Positions 1 through 8,264 of a stretch of DNA of 64,000 nucleotides are shown in pieces. Source of the stretch: Hoylesella buccalis ATCC 35310 (GTDB taxonomy: Bacteria > Bacteroidota > Bacteroidia > Bacteroidales > Bacteroidaceae). The stretch covers positions 2,418,001-2,482,000 of the forward strand of contig NZ_CP102287.1 of the NCBI RefSeq assembly GCF_025151385.1, read 5' to 3'. The notes under the pieces were generated by a model. It was not told the DNA's origin and did not search any database. It saw only the letters and a list, made by a program, of their open reading frames with translations. Position numbers and translations under genes: made by a program. Numbering within the stretch: the stretch's first letter is position 1; each line of letters opens with the position of its first letter.

Positions 1-274
1 TGGCTGAAGCAAATGTCGTTTTCGCAATAGGCTTACGCCCTAATCCAAGATGGTATTGCTTTGCTCTATGTGCTTCAAAAGCAACTATCAAATCTCGCAA
101 ACTCTCTCGATTACTCAGTTGACCAAACATCATAGCAAGCAACTGATTCCAACAAGTGAAATGCTTCACATAGCGGTTTCCATCATACTTGCGAACATAG
201 TTGTTAAACTGAGTTCTGTTCAAAAAAGCGGTGAGCTGGGCAAAAACGTATTTGTCTTGGAACATAACAGTCAT
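1..274 (-). CDS. IS4-family transposase, N-terminal part (truncated by window edge)
   Basis: Translation of the minus strand gives MTVMFQDKYVFAQLTAF and continues with GNRYVKHFTCWNQLLAMMFG. This is the typical N-terminal DUF4372-like region of Bacteroidetes IS4 transposases: a basic segment, then (F/W)xxQLLxMxFGQL and SLRDL. Only about 91 residues are inside the window and the DDE catalytic core would lie to the left. The start could be 274 or the ATG at 265, three codons later. No neighbour appears to be co-transcribed with it. The family call is secure from the motifs; whether the element is intact cannot be seen. Confidence 0.85.
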   Translation of the reverse strand, partial: MTVMFQDKYVFAQLTAFLNRTQFNNYVRKYDGNRYVKHFTCWNQLLAMMFGQLSNRESLRDLIVAFEAHRAKQYHLGLGRKPIAKTTFASA

Positions 275-390
275 TTAAATTTGACTGCAAAGTTACGAAA
301 TCAAGTCCGTTTCATTTCAAAACACCACCTAATAGACTGTATTTCAATTAATTCAAAGAGCGATTAGCCCACCTTAACGGGACATTAGTG
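1..390 (-). mobile_element. IS4-type insertion sequence, 5' end (partial)
   Basis: The leftward transposase starts at 274. The presumed terminal repeat, read on the minus strand, is CACTAATGTCCCGTTAAGG and ends near 390. It closely resembles the ends of the complete IS at 1300-2610 (CACTAGTGTCCGGTTAAA), so both belong to the same IS subgroup. The other end lies outside the window, so no target duplication can be checked. Confidence 0.7.
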
Positions 391-1299
391 ATGTCATGTT
401 GTTGATTAGGAAAGATATGTGTGGGAAAACAAAGATAAATCGTGATGCCATTTTGTTAAACATAATGCAAGATAAAAAGGAATTACTGAAATTTAAAAAG
501 ATGGAATCCAATATATGAAATACTTCTCATACTTTTATCTATCAATAATGAAGTAGATTTGTTTTTGCGCTTTATTAACAAACCTGATGCACTATAATTT
601 GTCCTATCTGTTTTGTAGATGATATGGAGTTACTGCCAATCAGATATAAAGAATTTTCTTGACAACATACCCCTCTCTCCTTGGCGTATTTGTGAACAAC
701 CTTGATCTTGGGCGCAAATACGCCAAATATAAAGGATTTTTGCATGTGATTGATAAACAGGTTTTTATAAATCTCCTTCGTTGTTTTTCAATCTTTTATG
801 ACGTCTTTCTTTGCCAAAAGCATTGCTTAAAGTGCCTAATGTGTATGCCTTTACGGGTCAAAGGCATGTTGGTAAGCAGGCAAAATGATGGCTTTTATCG
901 CTTGAAAACCTCTTTTTTGTGTAAATAATCGAGATTACGTATAAAATAACCGCTTGTTTGCGGTACGTTTGCCTATTGTTTTTTTCTATATTGAAAGTTT
1001 TGAAGTGCCGTTTTTGGGGCCATTTTTTGATAAAATATTCAACAGATTGGCGTGCCAGTGTAAACCTTTTGAGTTGCAGCAAGCACAGCAAGCACGGCAC
1101 TTTGCCACAGGCTGGCAACCCAAAAGCCCGCAGACTAACCCAGTTGATGCACATGCCTGGCTGCGATTGAAATTCGTTGTGTATCTCTGCTTACAATGGT
1201 ACCATAACGCTTCATCAACGTGAATTTATCTTTCTTTGTATCGCCTGAAGATTCAAAATCTATTTTTATAAATCGATGTACATTTTAATATTTGGGTAT
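391..1299. other. Intergenic stretch without a convincing gene
   Basis: Between the two IS elements I find only short open frames with atypical composition (for example 954-1223 and, antisense, 858-1154). None has a recognisable domain or good start context. The stretch contains one copy of a dispersed palindromic repeat (659-880). A short 9-base direct duplication (AGCAAGCAC twice) lies near 1078-1095. Confidence 0.5.
659..880. repeat. Dispersed palindromic repeat, copy 1
   Basis: It begins with TTGACAACATA (659-669), followed by a 12-bp perfect inverted repeat, TTGGCGTATTTG at 681-692 and CAAATACGCCAA at 715-726. Further on is the tract GCCAAAAGCATTGCTT, then a TATGC-T-rich segment. The same succession of elements occurs after upp (31182-31390). 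A degenerate version is seen near 19455-19605. It is noncoding and its function is unknown. Confidence 0.6.
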
Positions 1300-2610
1300 C
1301 ACTAGTGTCCGGTTAAAATTTCCAGACTATCATTTATTTCGTTAATATTCAATGAGATACATCGATTTAAAAATTTTCCGATTTGATTTCTTATCTTTGT
1401 ACTGTCTCATATATAAGATAGCACAGGATATGAATGTCGGAAACACTGTACTCTCGCAACTGATGTCTCTCATCCCTGATTACGAGCTCAGGAAATGTGT
1501 TGACAAATATCGAGGGGATTTTCATGCAAGACGTTTCACTTGCCGTGATCAGTTTCTTGTCATGAGTTATGCTCAATTTACTAGCAGTGCAAGTCTTCGA
1601 AGTATAGAAGCTCAACTTACCGCATTCAACTCCAAATTGTACCATGCGGGGTTGAAAATCATGCCAAAATCTACTCTTGCTGATATGAACGAAAAGAAAA
1701 ACTGGCGTATTTATCAAGACTATGCAATGATACTTGTCGATAGAGCTAAGACCCTTTATAAGGATAATTATTACCGTCTGAACATCGACAACATGGTCTA
1801 TGCTTTTGACAGTAGTACCATTAATCTTTGTCTGCAGCTTTGTCCTTGGGCAAAATTCCATCATGATAAAGGGGCGTTCAAAATGCATACCTTGGTTGAT
1901 GTTAAGAACAGTATACCTAACTTTGTTCTCCTTACTCCCGGCAATGTACATGATAGCCAAGCTATGGATATGCTGCCAATCGAAACAGGCGCCTATTACC
2001 TTATGGATAAAGGATATGTCGATTTTGATCGGCTGTTCCGAATCTTTCAACAACAACATGCATACTTTGTTACCCGAGCAAAGGATAATATGAAGTACAA
2101 TGTTTTCGAGACAAGAGTGGTTGATAGGCAGACTGGTGTCATCTCTGATGAAACTATCAGTCTCACTGGTCTCTTGACTGCCAAGAAATATCCAGACGTG
2201 TTGCGATTGGTTACATATGAAGACTATGCTCAGAACGTTGTGTATCGATTCTTGACTAATGATTTCATCCTTCCAGCAATTACCATTGCAGAACTCTACC
2301 GAGAGCGTTAGACTATAGAGACGTTCTTCAAATGGATCAAGCAGCACTTGCATATCAAGTCGTTCTATGGAACAACCCAGAATGCAGTCTTTACGCAAAT
2401 ATGGATAGCCATCTGCGATTATCTGCTTCTTATTATTGCTTTGAAGATGTATCATATTAAGCAAAATCTTTACATATTCTCTAGCGTCATCGGACAAGTT
2501 CTCTTTGAGAGGACTCCGTTGAATGAACCCTTTGATAAAACAATTATTAATCAAAATCCAGAAAATGACCGCCAACTTTCGCTTTGGTGAAATTTAACCG
2601 GACAGTAGTG
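1300..2610 (+). mobile_element. Complete IS4-type insertion sequence (1311 bp) with 9-bp target duplication
   Basis: The left end CACTAGTGTCCGGTTAAAAT and the complement of the right end, CACTACTGTCCGGTTAAAT, form near-perfect terminal inverted repeats. The 9-bp sequence TTTGGGTAT is present immediately outside both ends (1291-1299 and 2611-2619), as expected for a target-site duplication. The perfect duplication indicates a fairly recent insertion. The single gene inside carries a nonsense codon. Confidence 0.9.
1430..2590 (+). pseudogene. IS4-family transposase interrupted by an in-frame stop
   Basis: The frame opened at ATG 1430 is blocked by TAG at 2309-2311 and then continues in the same frame to 2590. 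The translation contains the catalytic aspartate context VYAFDSSTINL and the second block HDSQAMDML with YYLMDKGYVDFDR. Reading through the stop gives Y-R-E-R-(stop)-T-I-E-T-F-F-K-W-I-K, a perfect IS4 Y(2)R(3)E(6)K signature in which the stop most simply replaces a tryptophan (TGG to TAG). The catalytic Glu therefore lies after the stop. An upstream in-frame extension to 1352 overlaps the IS end and is unlikely to be the start. The product is probably inactive unless the codon is suppressed. Confidence 0.9.
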
Positions 2611-2611
2611 T

Positions 2612-3043
2612 TTGGGTATATATAAAAGTAATAGTAGCATAATGTCATACGTTCAAAACTCTATTCTGATTTATCCCGAACTCAGGTTATTAGCATGTTT
2701 ATTAGAATCTGTTTCTGATGTGTCAAATACCGTAGGTGTATATGGCACTTTTCATAAGCATTGGGATAAACAAGCCCTAAAGTGTATAATTTTCAGCAGG
2801 AATGATTCCAATAATGGTATCTTCGAAAGAATAGAAAGCCAAAACGATAAAATTGAAAATATCATTTAAGATGTTAAATGTGATGTTTTATATCTTGATC
2901 CTCCATACACACAGAACCAGTATGGTACACTGTATCATTTGCAGGAAACACTTATACTTAGTCGAACCTCAAAAATGCTATCTCGTCTATTTAAGGGTCT
3001 ACTACGTAGTACTCATGTGATTTTTGAAATTTGTCAGTTATAA
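2612..3043 (+). pseudogene. Remnant of D12-class adenine-specific DNA methyltransferase
   Basis: In one frame the sequence reads LLACLLESVSDVSNTVGVYG, then KHWDKQALK, an in-frame TAA at 2867-2869, and then CDVLYLDPPYTQNQYGTLYH. The DPPY box (motif IV of N6-adenine methylases) and the preceding VSNTVGVYG block are characteristic of the D12 class (Dam-like). There is no N-terminal FxxG motif and no C-terminus, and the remnant begins right at the target duplication of the upstream IS. It is a decayed fragment of a restriction-modification gene. Confidence 0.75.
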
Positions 3044-3136
3044 ACAATATTACAGAACAAAAACACAATATTACCCATACAAGCCTGAATAATACTCTAA
3101 CTTTGCATGATGCAAATAAGCCGAAAGCCTGAATTT

Positions 3137-3466
3137 ATGAGAAAGACAAAATTCTACCTGTCATCTTTGGCACTTATCCTTTCACTAAATCTTAGTGCCG
3201 CAATACAGCCAAGACCGGAATACCCACGCCCACAGTTTGAGCGGACGGAATGGATCAACCTCAATGGTGACGCATGGACCTATCAATTTGATTTTGGAAA
3301 AAGCGGAATGGAAAACAAGCTGTTCAACTCCAAAGGAATTGGAAAAAACGGTATCTACACCTACGACTGGGAACGGAAATTTGACATGGACCGCATCAAA
3401 AACATCTTCTCCAAGAGCCGCGAACAGGCCAAAAAGGAAGTTGCCGACATGCTGAAAAAACACTAA
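3137..3466 (+). pseudogene. Truncated GH2-family glycosidase N-terminus fused to an unrelated tail
   Basis: Residues 1-20 form a signal peptide (MRKTKFYLSSLALILSLNLS). The next 45 or so residues, PRPEYPRPQFERTEWINLNG and YQFDFGKSGMENKLFNSKG, match the sugar-binding N-terminus of Bacteroidetes GH2 beta-galactosidase/glucuronidase proteins. After about residue 65 the sequence switches to a charged tail (YDWERKFDMDRIKNIF, ending in ADMLKKH) that does not belong to GH2. The whole product is about 109 residues; GH2 enzymes usually exceed 600. A TAACTTTG promoter-like element lies at 3098-3105. This looks like a deletion-junction product at the edge of the polysaccharide locus. Confidence 0.65.
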
Positions 3467-3755
3467 TTCCAATTAGAAATGCAAATCTTACCGTGTAGAA
3501 AAAAGAGAAAACCACCGCAAAGATTTGCCTTGTAGGCAAGGACGAATGATAAAAACCTACCTTATTATAAATGATCTGAATGTTTGCTTTACTTAAAGAA
3601 CATAAAAATATAGAAATGAATTATCTTTCAATACTCTGTTAATAATCACATAATTGTTTGAAAATGAGCGAGTTGATTAACAAAACATAACTAAATAAAT
3701 TTGGCTAAGTGTCTGATTTTCAGTACCTTTATAGTTGATACAAGACTTTAAAAGT

Positions 3756-4991
3756 ATGATGATTTCAGAGCCACTTAGCCAATATGAGGAGATCCTCAAG
3801 GATGCAATCCGTACATCAATGAAAGAATCTGGTGCAAAGTTAGCAAAAACTTTCCAGACTCTGCTCATCGAGATACTGACTTTATATATGATTCTACCTA
3901 GAAAGATAAACTTCACACAGATGGCTCGCTACGGCAAGCACGGCGAGCAGACCTATCGTCAGAATTTCAACCGCAAGAAGAAAGACTGCATCGATTGGTT
4001 TCTGTTGAACCTGTCTCTTGCAGAGCATGTGTTGGACATGGATGGCTTACTTGCCATTGCCATAGACCCATGCTATATCAGCAAGGCTGGGAAGAAGACT
4101 CCTCATATCGGACGGTTCTGGTCGGGATGTGCAGGGGCGGTGAAGCACGGACTTGAAATCATGGGCGTCGGCTTGCTGGATGTTGCCAACAACAAGTGCA
4201 TGATGCTGCGTGCCCATCAGACAATAGGGAACTCCGCGCTGAAGATGAGGAACAAGACACTCGTCGAATATTACATCAGTGTTATGAAGCGGTATTCAAA
4301 GAAACTGCTAAGTATCACTGATATAGTAGTGGCTGATGCATTCTTCTCTACATCCACGTTCGAGAAGGGCATGTCGGAGCTTGGCTTCTATCTGGTCAGC
4401 CGCTTCCGTGACAACGCTTGTCTGCATTACATTCCCAAGAAGGAAAAGAGGCGTGGACGACCAAGAGTCAAGGGAGACAAGATTGACTTGGCAAACCTCA
4501 ACCTCTCATGCATGGAAGAACTGCACATTGATGGACTGAACGGAAAGGTGTACACCCTCGAGGCTTATGCCAAGGCTCTGAAGAAGAGGGTGCGACTTGT
4601 CATCTGGCGAATGCCCGGTGGAAAGTGCAAGTTGTTCTTCTCGACAAAACTCTCAATGACGGGTGAGGAAGTATTGAAGACATACCGCACTCGTTTCCAG
4701 ATAGAGTTCTGCTATCGCGACAGCAAGCAGTTTACGGGACTTATAGATTGTCAGGCAAGACACAAGAGACAGTTGGACTTTGCGTTCAACGCATCGTTCG
4801 CCTCACTGAATGCCGCCAAGGTCTTCATGAAAGACAATGGTATGGACAATTCCATGGCAAAAGTTAAGTCGTTGATGTTCAATGCGAACTATACGAAATT
4901 AATTTTCGACATATCCCGATGCCGACCGAACCGAACTTTAATTAGTAAGATTGTCAAAGAACTCATTGGCTGGCAGCCTAAGGCTGCGTAG
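3756..4991 (+). CDS. IS4-family (DDE) transposase, intact
   Basis: This is a protein of about 411 residues whose frame is complete. Its core reads LLAIAIDPCYISKAGKKT (first Asp), DIVVADAFFSTSTFE (second Asp) and YRTRFQIEFCYRDSKQFTGL, a perfect Y(2)R(3)E(6)K signature containing the catalytic Glu. It is clearly different from the transposases at 1-274 and 1430-2590, so a second IS type is present. The start could be either of two adjacent ATGs (3756, 3759). I could not find convincing terminal inverted repeats or a target duplication in the 80-90 bp on either side. The element sits directly upstream of susC and may have separated that gene from its original promoter. Confidence 0.85.
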   Translation: MMISEPLSQYEEILKDAIRTSMKESGAKLAKTFQTLLIEILTLYMILPRKINFTQMARYGKHGEQTYRQNFNRKKKDCIDWFLLNLSLAEHVLDMDGLLAIAIDPCYISKAGKKTPHIGRFWSGCAGAVKHGLEIMGVGLLDVANNKCMMLRAHQTIGNSALKMRNKTLVEYYISVMKRYSKKLLSITDIVVADAFFSTSTFEKGMSELGFYLVSRFRDNACLHYIPKKEKRRGRPRVKGDKIDLANLNLSCMEELHIDGLNGKVYTLEAYAKALKKRVRLVIWRMPGGKCKLFFSTKLSMTGEEVLKTYRTRFQIEFCYRDSKQFTGLIDCQARHKRQLDFAFNASFASLNAAKVFMKDNGMDNSMAKVKSLMFNANYTKLIFDISRCRPNRTLISKIVKELIGWQPKAA

Positions 4992-5072
4992 CCATATACG
5001 CAAATTTTAACGAACTATTGATCTTTCAAATTGTAGTATAAATATTTTTAACCTTCTAAACACTTATAACAA

Positions 5073-8000
5073 ATGAAAAGGAATCAAGGTCTTAAACCAA
5101 GGTTGCTTTTGGCGTCATTGTTCCTATTAGGGACAAATCTGATGTCGCTATCTGCTTTGGCATCTAATGGTGCCTTACCGCGAACAGCACATGCACATAA
5201 TGCCAGCAGCTTAGGACAAAACGACAAACGAGAAGTTAAAGGATTCATCGGTGATGAGAATGGTGAACCTATCATTGGTGCAACTGTTCGGGTGCGTGGC
5301 ACTTCGGACGCAGCCATTACAAACAGCGACGGTACATTTATTATACATGCCGTACCAAACGCTATTCTTGACATCGCCTACATCGGATATCAGGAAAAGG
5401 AAATCAGCCTGAAAAACCGCACGTTCATTGCTATCTCACTGTATCCAGCACACAATGAGTTGGACGAGGTGGTTGTTGTGGGATTCGGAAAGCAGAAGAA
5501 AGAATCACTAGTTGGTGCTGTACAGGCTGTAAAGCCGGAAGACCTAAAAATGACATCGAGCAGCTTGACGACATCATTTGCAGGAAACATTCCTGGTATC
5601 ATCGCTCGTCAACAGAGCGGTGAGCCTGGTTACGATAATGCCGAATTCTACATTCGTGGCATCTCAACCTTTGGTGTGAACAAGAGTCCTTTGGTGATTC
5701 TTGATGGTGTAGAAATCAACACAACCATGTTGAACAACATTCCGCCAGAGTCAATCGAGTCGTTCTCTGTGCTCAAGGACGCTACTGCAACTTCCTTATA
5801 TGGTTCGCGCGGTGCCAATGGCGTTATCATAGTGAACACTAAGCAAGGTGAGCTGTCGGAGAAGATGCAGGTGAAAGTTCGGTTGGACAACACGTTCTCT
5901 TCTCCCACAATAGTACAGCCAATGGCTGACGGACCTACTTATATGCAAATGTTCAATGAAGCAGCCTACAACGAGGCTAAGGCTGTGGGCAACGCATATA
6001 CCCCTTATTACAGCGAAGACCGCATTGCCAAGACACGCGAGGGAGCCAACCCATACCTGTTCCCGAACAACGACTGGCATGATCTGTTGTTCAAGAAGAT
6101 GACCATGAACCAGAACTTGAACCTCAATGTTAGGGGCGGTAGCAAGATACTGACATACTTCCTGAATGCCGGCATATTCTATGAGAACGGTATCATACGT
6201 CAGCCCAAGGAGACACAAGCATTAGATGTAGGCATGCGAAGCCGTAAATACTTGTTCCAAAGCAACGTTACGGCCCGCCTTACACGTACGACAAAGATTG
6301 GTTTGAACATGAATACGCAGCTGTTCTACTATCATGCACCCAAAGAGCAGGTCAACGACCTGTTTTATTACACTATGCGCGTGTCACCCGTTAGTTTCCC
6401 ACCCGTGCTCCCCGCACAAGAAGGTGACACTTTCGTGCGCTATGGTATGAATGCCCGTCAAGGTGTAGGCGGTTTGCAAATTAACCCATACGCTCGCTTG
6501 AGCTCAGGTTATACTGACCGCAACTATGTGTATTCCACAACGGCATTCAATATAGACCAAGATTTGGACTTTGTAACACCAGGACTTAAAGCCAGCGGAT
6601 TGGCATCGTTCTATAATTACAGTTTCAACTGGTTGGATCATTGGACAGTACCGTTTTACTACAAAGTGTCCGATGATTACACAGTGGACGAGAACGGACA
6701 ATACATTTTTGACAGCACCACCATTGGCGATCCAGGCCAGCCTTACCTGCAATCCAACTCTGGCAGAGACCCTACCACAACTGTATGGTCATTGCAAGGA
6801 AAAGTGGATTACCAAAGACTGTTTGGCAAGCACGACGTGAACGCCACTTTGGTGTACCACATGAAAGAAACCAAGAAAGTTAAAAACGGCGGCGGTGAAT
6901 ACGATCTGTTGCCTTACAGAGAGCAAGGCTTAGCTGGTAGATTTGCTTATAACTACGACCACCGCTATCTGTTGGAGGCCACATTTGGCTACAACGGTTC
7001 GGAAAACTTTATGAGTGGCAAGCGGTTTGGTTTCTTCCCAGCTGTCGCAGCGGGTTGGACCATCTCTAATGAAGCCTTCTTTAAACCAGCCAAAGCCTAT
7101 ATTCACAACTTGAAGGTACGTGGATCGTATGGCCTTGTGGGTAACGATGCCTTGCGAAACCGTTTCCCATACATCACCACGGTGAACATGTTCTCCAGAG
7201 GTGGTTGGTGGATAGGCAATGGCTACGAAAACATCAGTGTACCCAATATCACTACCTATGGTAACCCATTGGCAACATGGGAAAAATCGAAGAAGCTCAA
7301 TGTGGGTGTGGATATGAACCTGATGGGCTGTCTGGATATCACCTTCGACTATTTCAACGAGTCGCGTACAGGTATCTTCATGCAGAGAAACTCCGTGATT
7401 TCAATGTCAGGATTTGGAAGAAACAAACCTTGGGCCAACATCGGAGCAGTTAAAAACAAGGGCTTTGATATGAGCCTGGCCTATACAAAGGTGTTTAACC
7501 GCGACTTTACTGTCAAAGCAAACGGTAGCCTGACATACGCCCACAACGAAATGACCGATGTAGATGAGCCACAAAACGTGCCCGCCTACTACTCTCGTTT
7601 GGGGCATCCCATCAATAGTATTCGCGGTTTCGTGGCCGAAGGATTGTTTACCTCACAAGAGGAAATCGATAACTCGCCCAAACAAGAGCTAAGCGCATAC
7701 ACTGTGGGTGACATCAAATATAAGGATCTCAACGGAGACAACAAGATAGACCAAAACGATGTGACAACCATCGGCAATCCAGAATTGCCCGAAATAATCT
7801 ATGGTTTTGGAACCACCATCACCTACAAGAAGTGGGATATGTCTATGATGTTCCAAGGAGCTGGGCGCGTGAGCCTGATGATGAGAAACATTCACCCCTT
7901 TGTAGACAAGGATGGAGACGGACTGGGTATAGCCCAATATATCGTAGACAACCACTGGTCAGAGGCCAACAACAACGCCAATGCGGCCTATCCACGCCTA

Positions 8001-8246
8001 ACTCAATCATTTGTGAACAACAATGTGGAGCCCAGTACATTCTACCTGCGGGATGGCAGCTACCTGCGACTCAAAACGATGGAAGTGGGATTCACGCCTA
8101 CAAAGTGGATGCGAGTTTATGTAGCCGGAACCAACCTTCTCACCTTCTCACCATTCAAGACGTGGGATCCGGAAATGGGAAGTGGTAGCGGTTTGAGCTA
8201 CCCATTGCAGCGAACATTCAAGATTGGCGTACAATTTCATTATTAA
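5073..8246 (+). CDS. SusC/RagA-family TonB-dependent outer-membrane transporter
   Basis: This 1057-residue outer-membrane protein would import oligosaccharides or peptides using TonB energy. After a signal peptide (about residues 1-30) comes a carboxypeptidase-D regulatory-like domain (VKGFIGDENGEPIIGATVRV to GYQEKEISL). It is followed by the TonB box region DEVVVVGFGKQKKESLVGAV and a plug domain with YIRGISTFGVNKSPLVILDG and GANGVIIVNT. The rest is a 22-strand-type beta-barrel ending in the usual C-terminal aromatic residue (KIGVQFHY). The SusD partner starts 18 bp after the stop, and a hybrid two-component regulator follows. The substrate is not evident because no complete glycosidase accompanies the pair. 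An IS lies 80 bp upstream. Confidence 0.95.
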   Translation: MKRNQGLKPRLLLASLFLLGTNLMSLSALASNGALPRTAHAHNASSLGQNDKREVKGFIGDENGEPIIGATVRVRGTSDAAITNSDGTFIIHAVPNAILDIAYIGYQEKEISLKNRTFIAISLYPAHNELDEVVVVGFGKQKKESLVGAVQAVKPEDLKMTSSSLTTSFAGNIPGIIARQQSGEPGYDNAEFYIRGISTFGVNKSPLVILDGVEINTTMLNNIPPESIESFSVLKDATATSLYGSRGANGVIIVNTKQGELSEKMQVKVRLDNTFSSPTIVQPMADGPTYMQMFNEAAYNEAKAVGNAYTPYYSEDRIAKTREGANPYLFPNNDWHDLLFKKMTMNQNLNLNVRGGSKILTYFLNAGIFYENGIIRQPKETQALDVGMRSRKYLFQSNVTARLTRTTKIGLNMNTQLFYYHAPKEQVNDLFYYTMRVSPVSFPPVLPAQEGDTFVRYGMNARQGVGGLQINPYARLSSGYTDRNYVYSTTAFNIDQDLDFVTPGLKASGLASFYNYSFNWLDHWTVPFYYKVSDDYTVDENGQYIFDSTTIGDPGQPYLQSNSGRDPTTTVWSLQGKVDYQRLFGKHDVNATLVYHMKETKKVKNGGGEYDLLPYREQGLAGRFAYNYDHRYLLEATFGYNGSENFMSGKRFGFFPAVAAGWTISNEAFFKPAKAYIHNLKVRGSYGLVGNDALRNRFPYITTVNMFSRGGWWIGNGYENISVPNITTYGNPLATWEKSKKLNVGVDMNLMGCLDITFDYFNESRTGIFMQRNSVISMSGFGRNKPWANIGAVKNKGFDMSLAYTKVFNRDFTVKANGSLTYAHNEMTDVDEPQNVPAYYSRLGHPINSIRGFVAEGLFTSQEEIDNSPKQELSAYTVGDIKYKDLNGDNKIDQNDVTTIGNPELPEIIYGFGTTITYKKWDMSMMFQGAGRVSLMMRNIHPFVDKDGDGLGIAQYIVDNHWSEANNNANAAYPRLTQSFVNNNVEPSTFYLRDGSYLRLKTMEVGFTPTKWMRVYVAGTNLLTFSPFKTWDPEMGSGSGLSYPLQRTFKIGVQFHY

Positions 8247-8264
8247 TTGAAAAAATACAGAACA

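Noticed and set aside
858..1223. Overlapping sense and antisense frames between two IS elements
   Set aside because: Both have atypical composition, no recognisable domain and poor start context. The region looks like noncoding repeat-rich DNA.
3671..5024. Terminal inverted repeats for the IS around the 3756-4991 transposase
   Set aside because: Only AGTT-N2-TTAA matches at both proposed ends, and no target duplication follows, so the element ends are left undefined.
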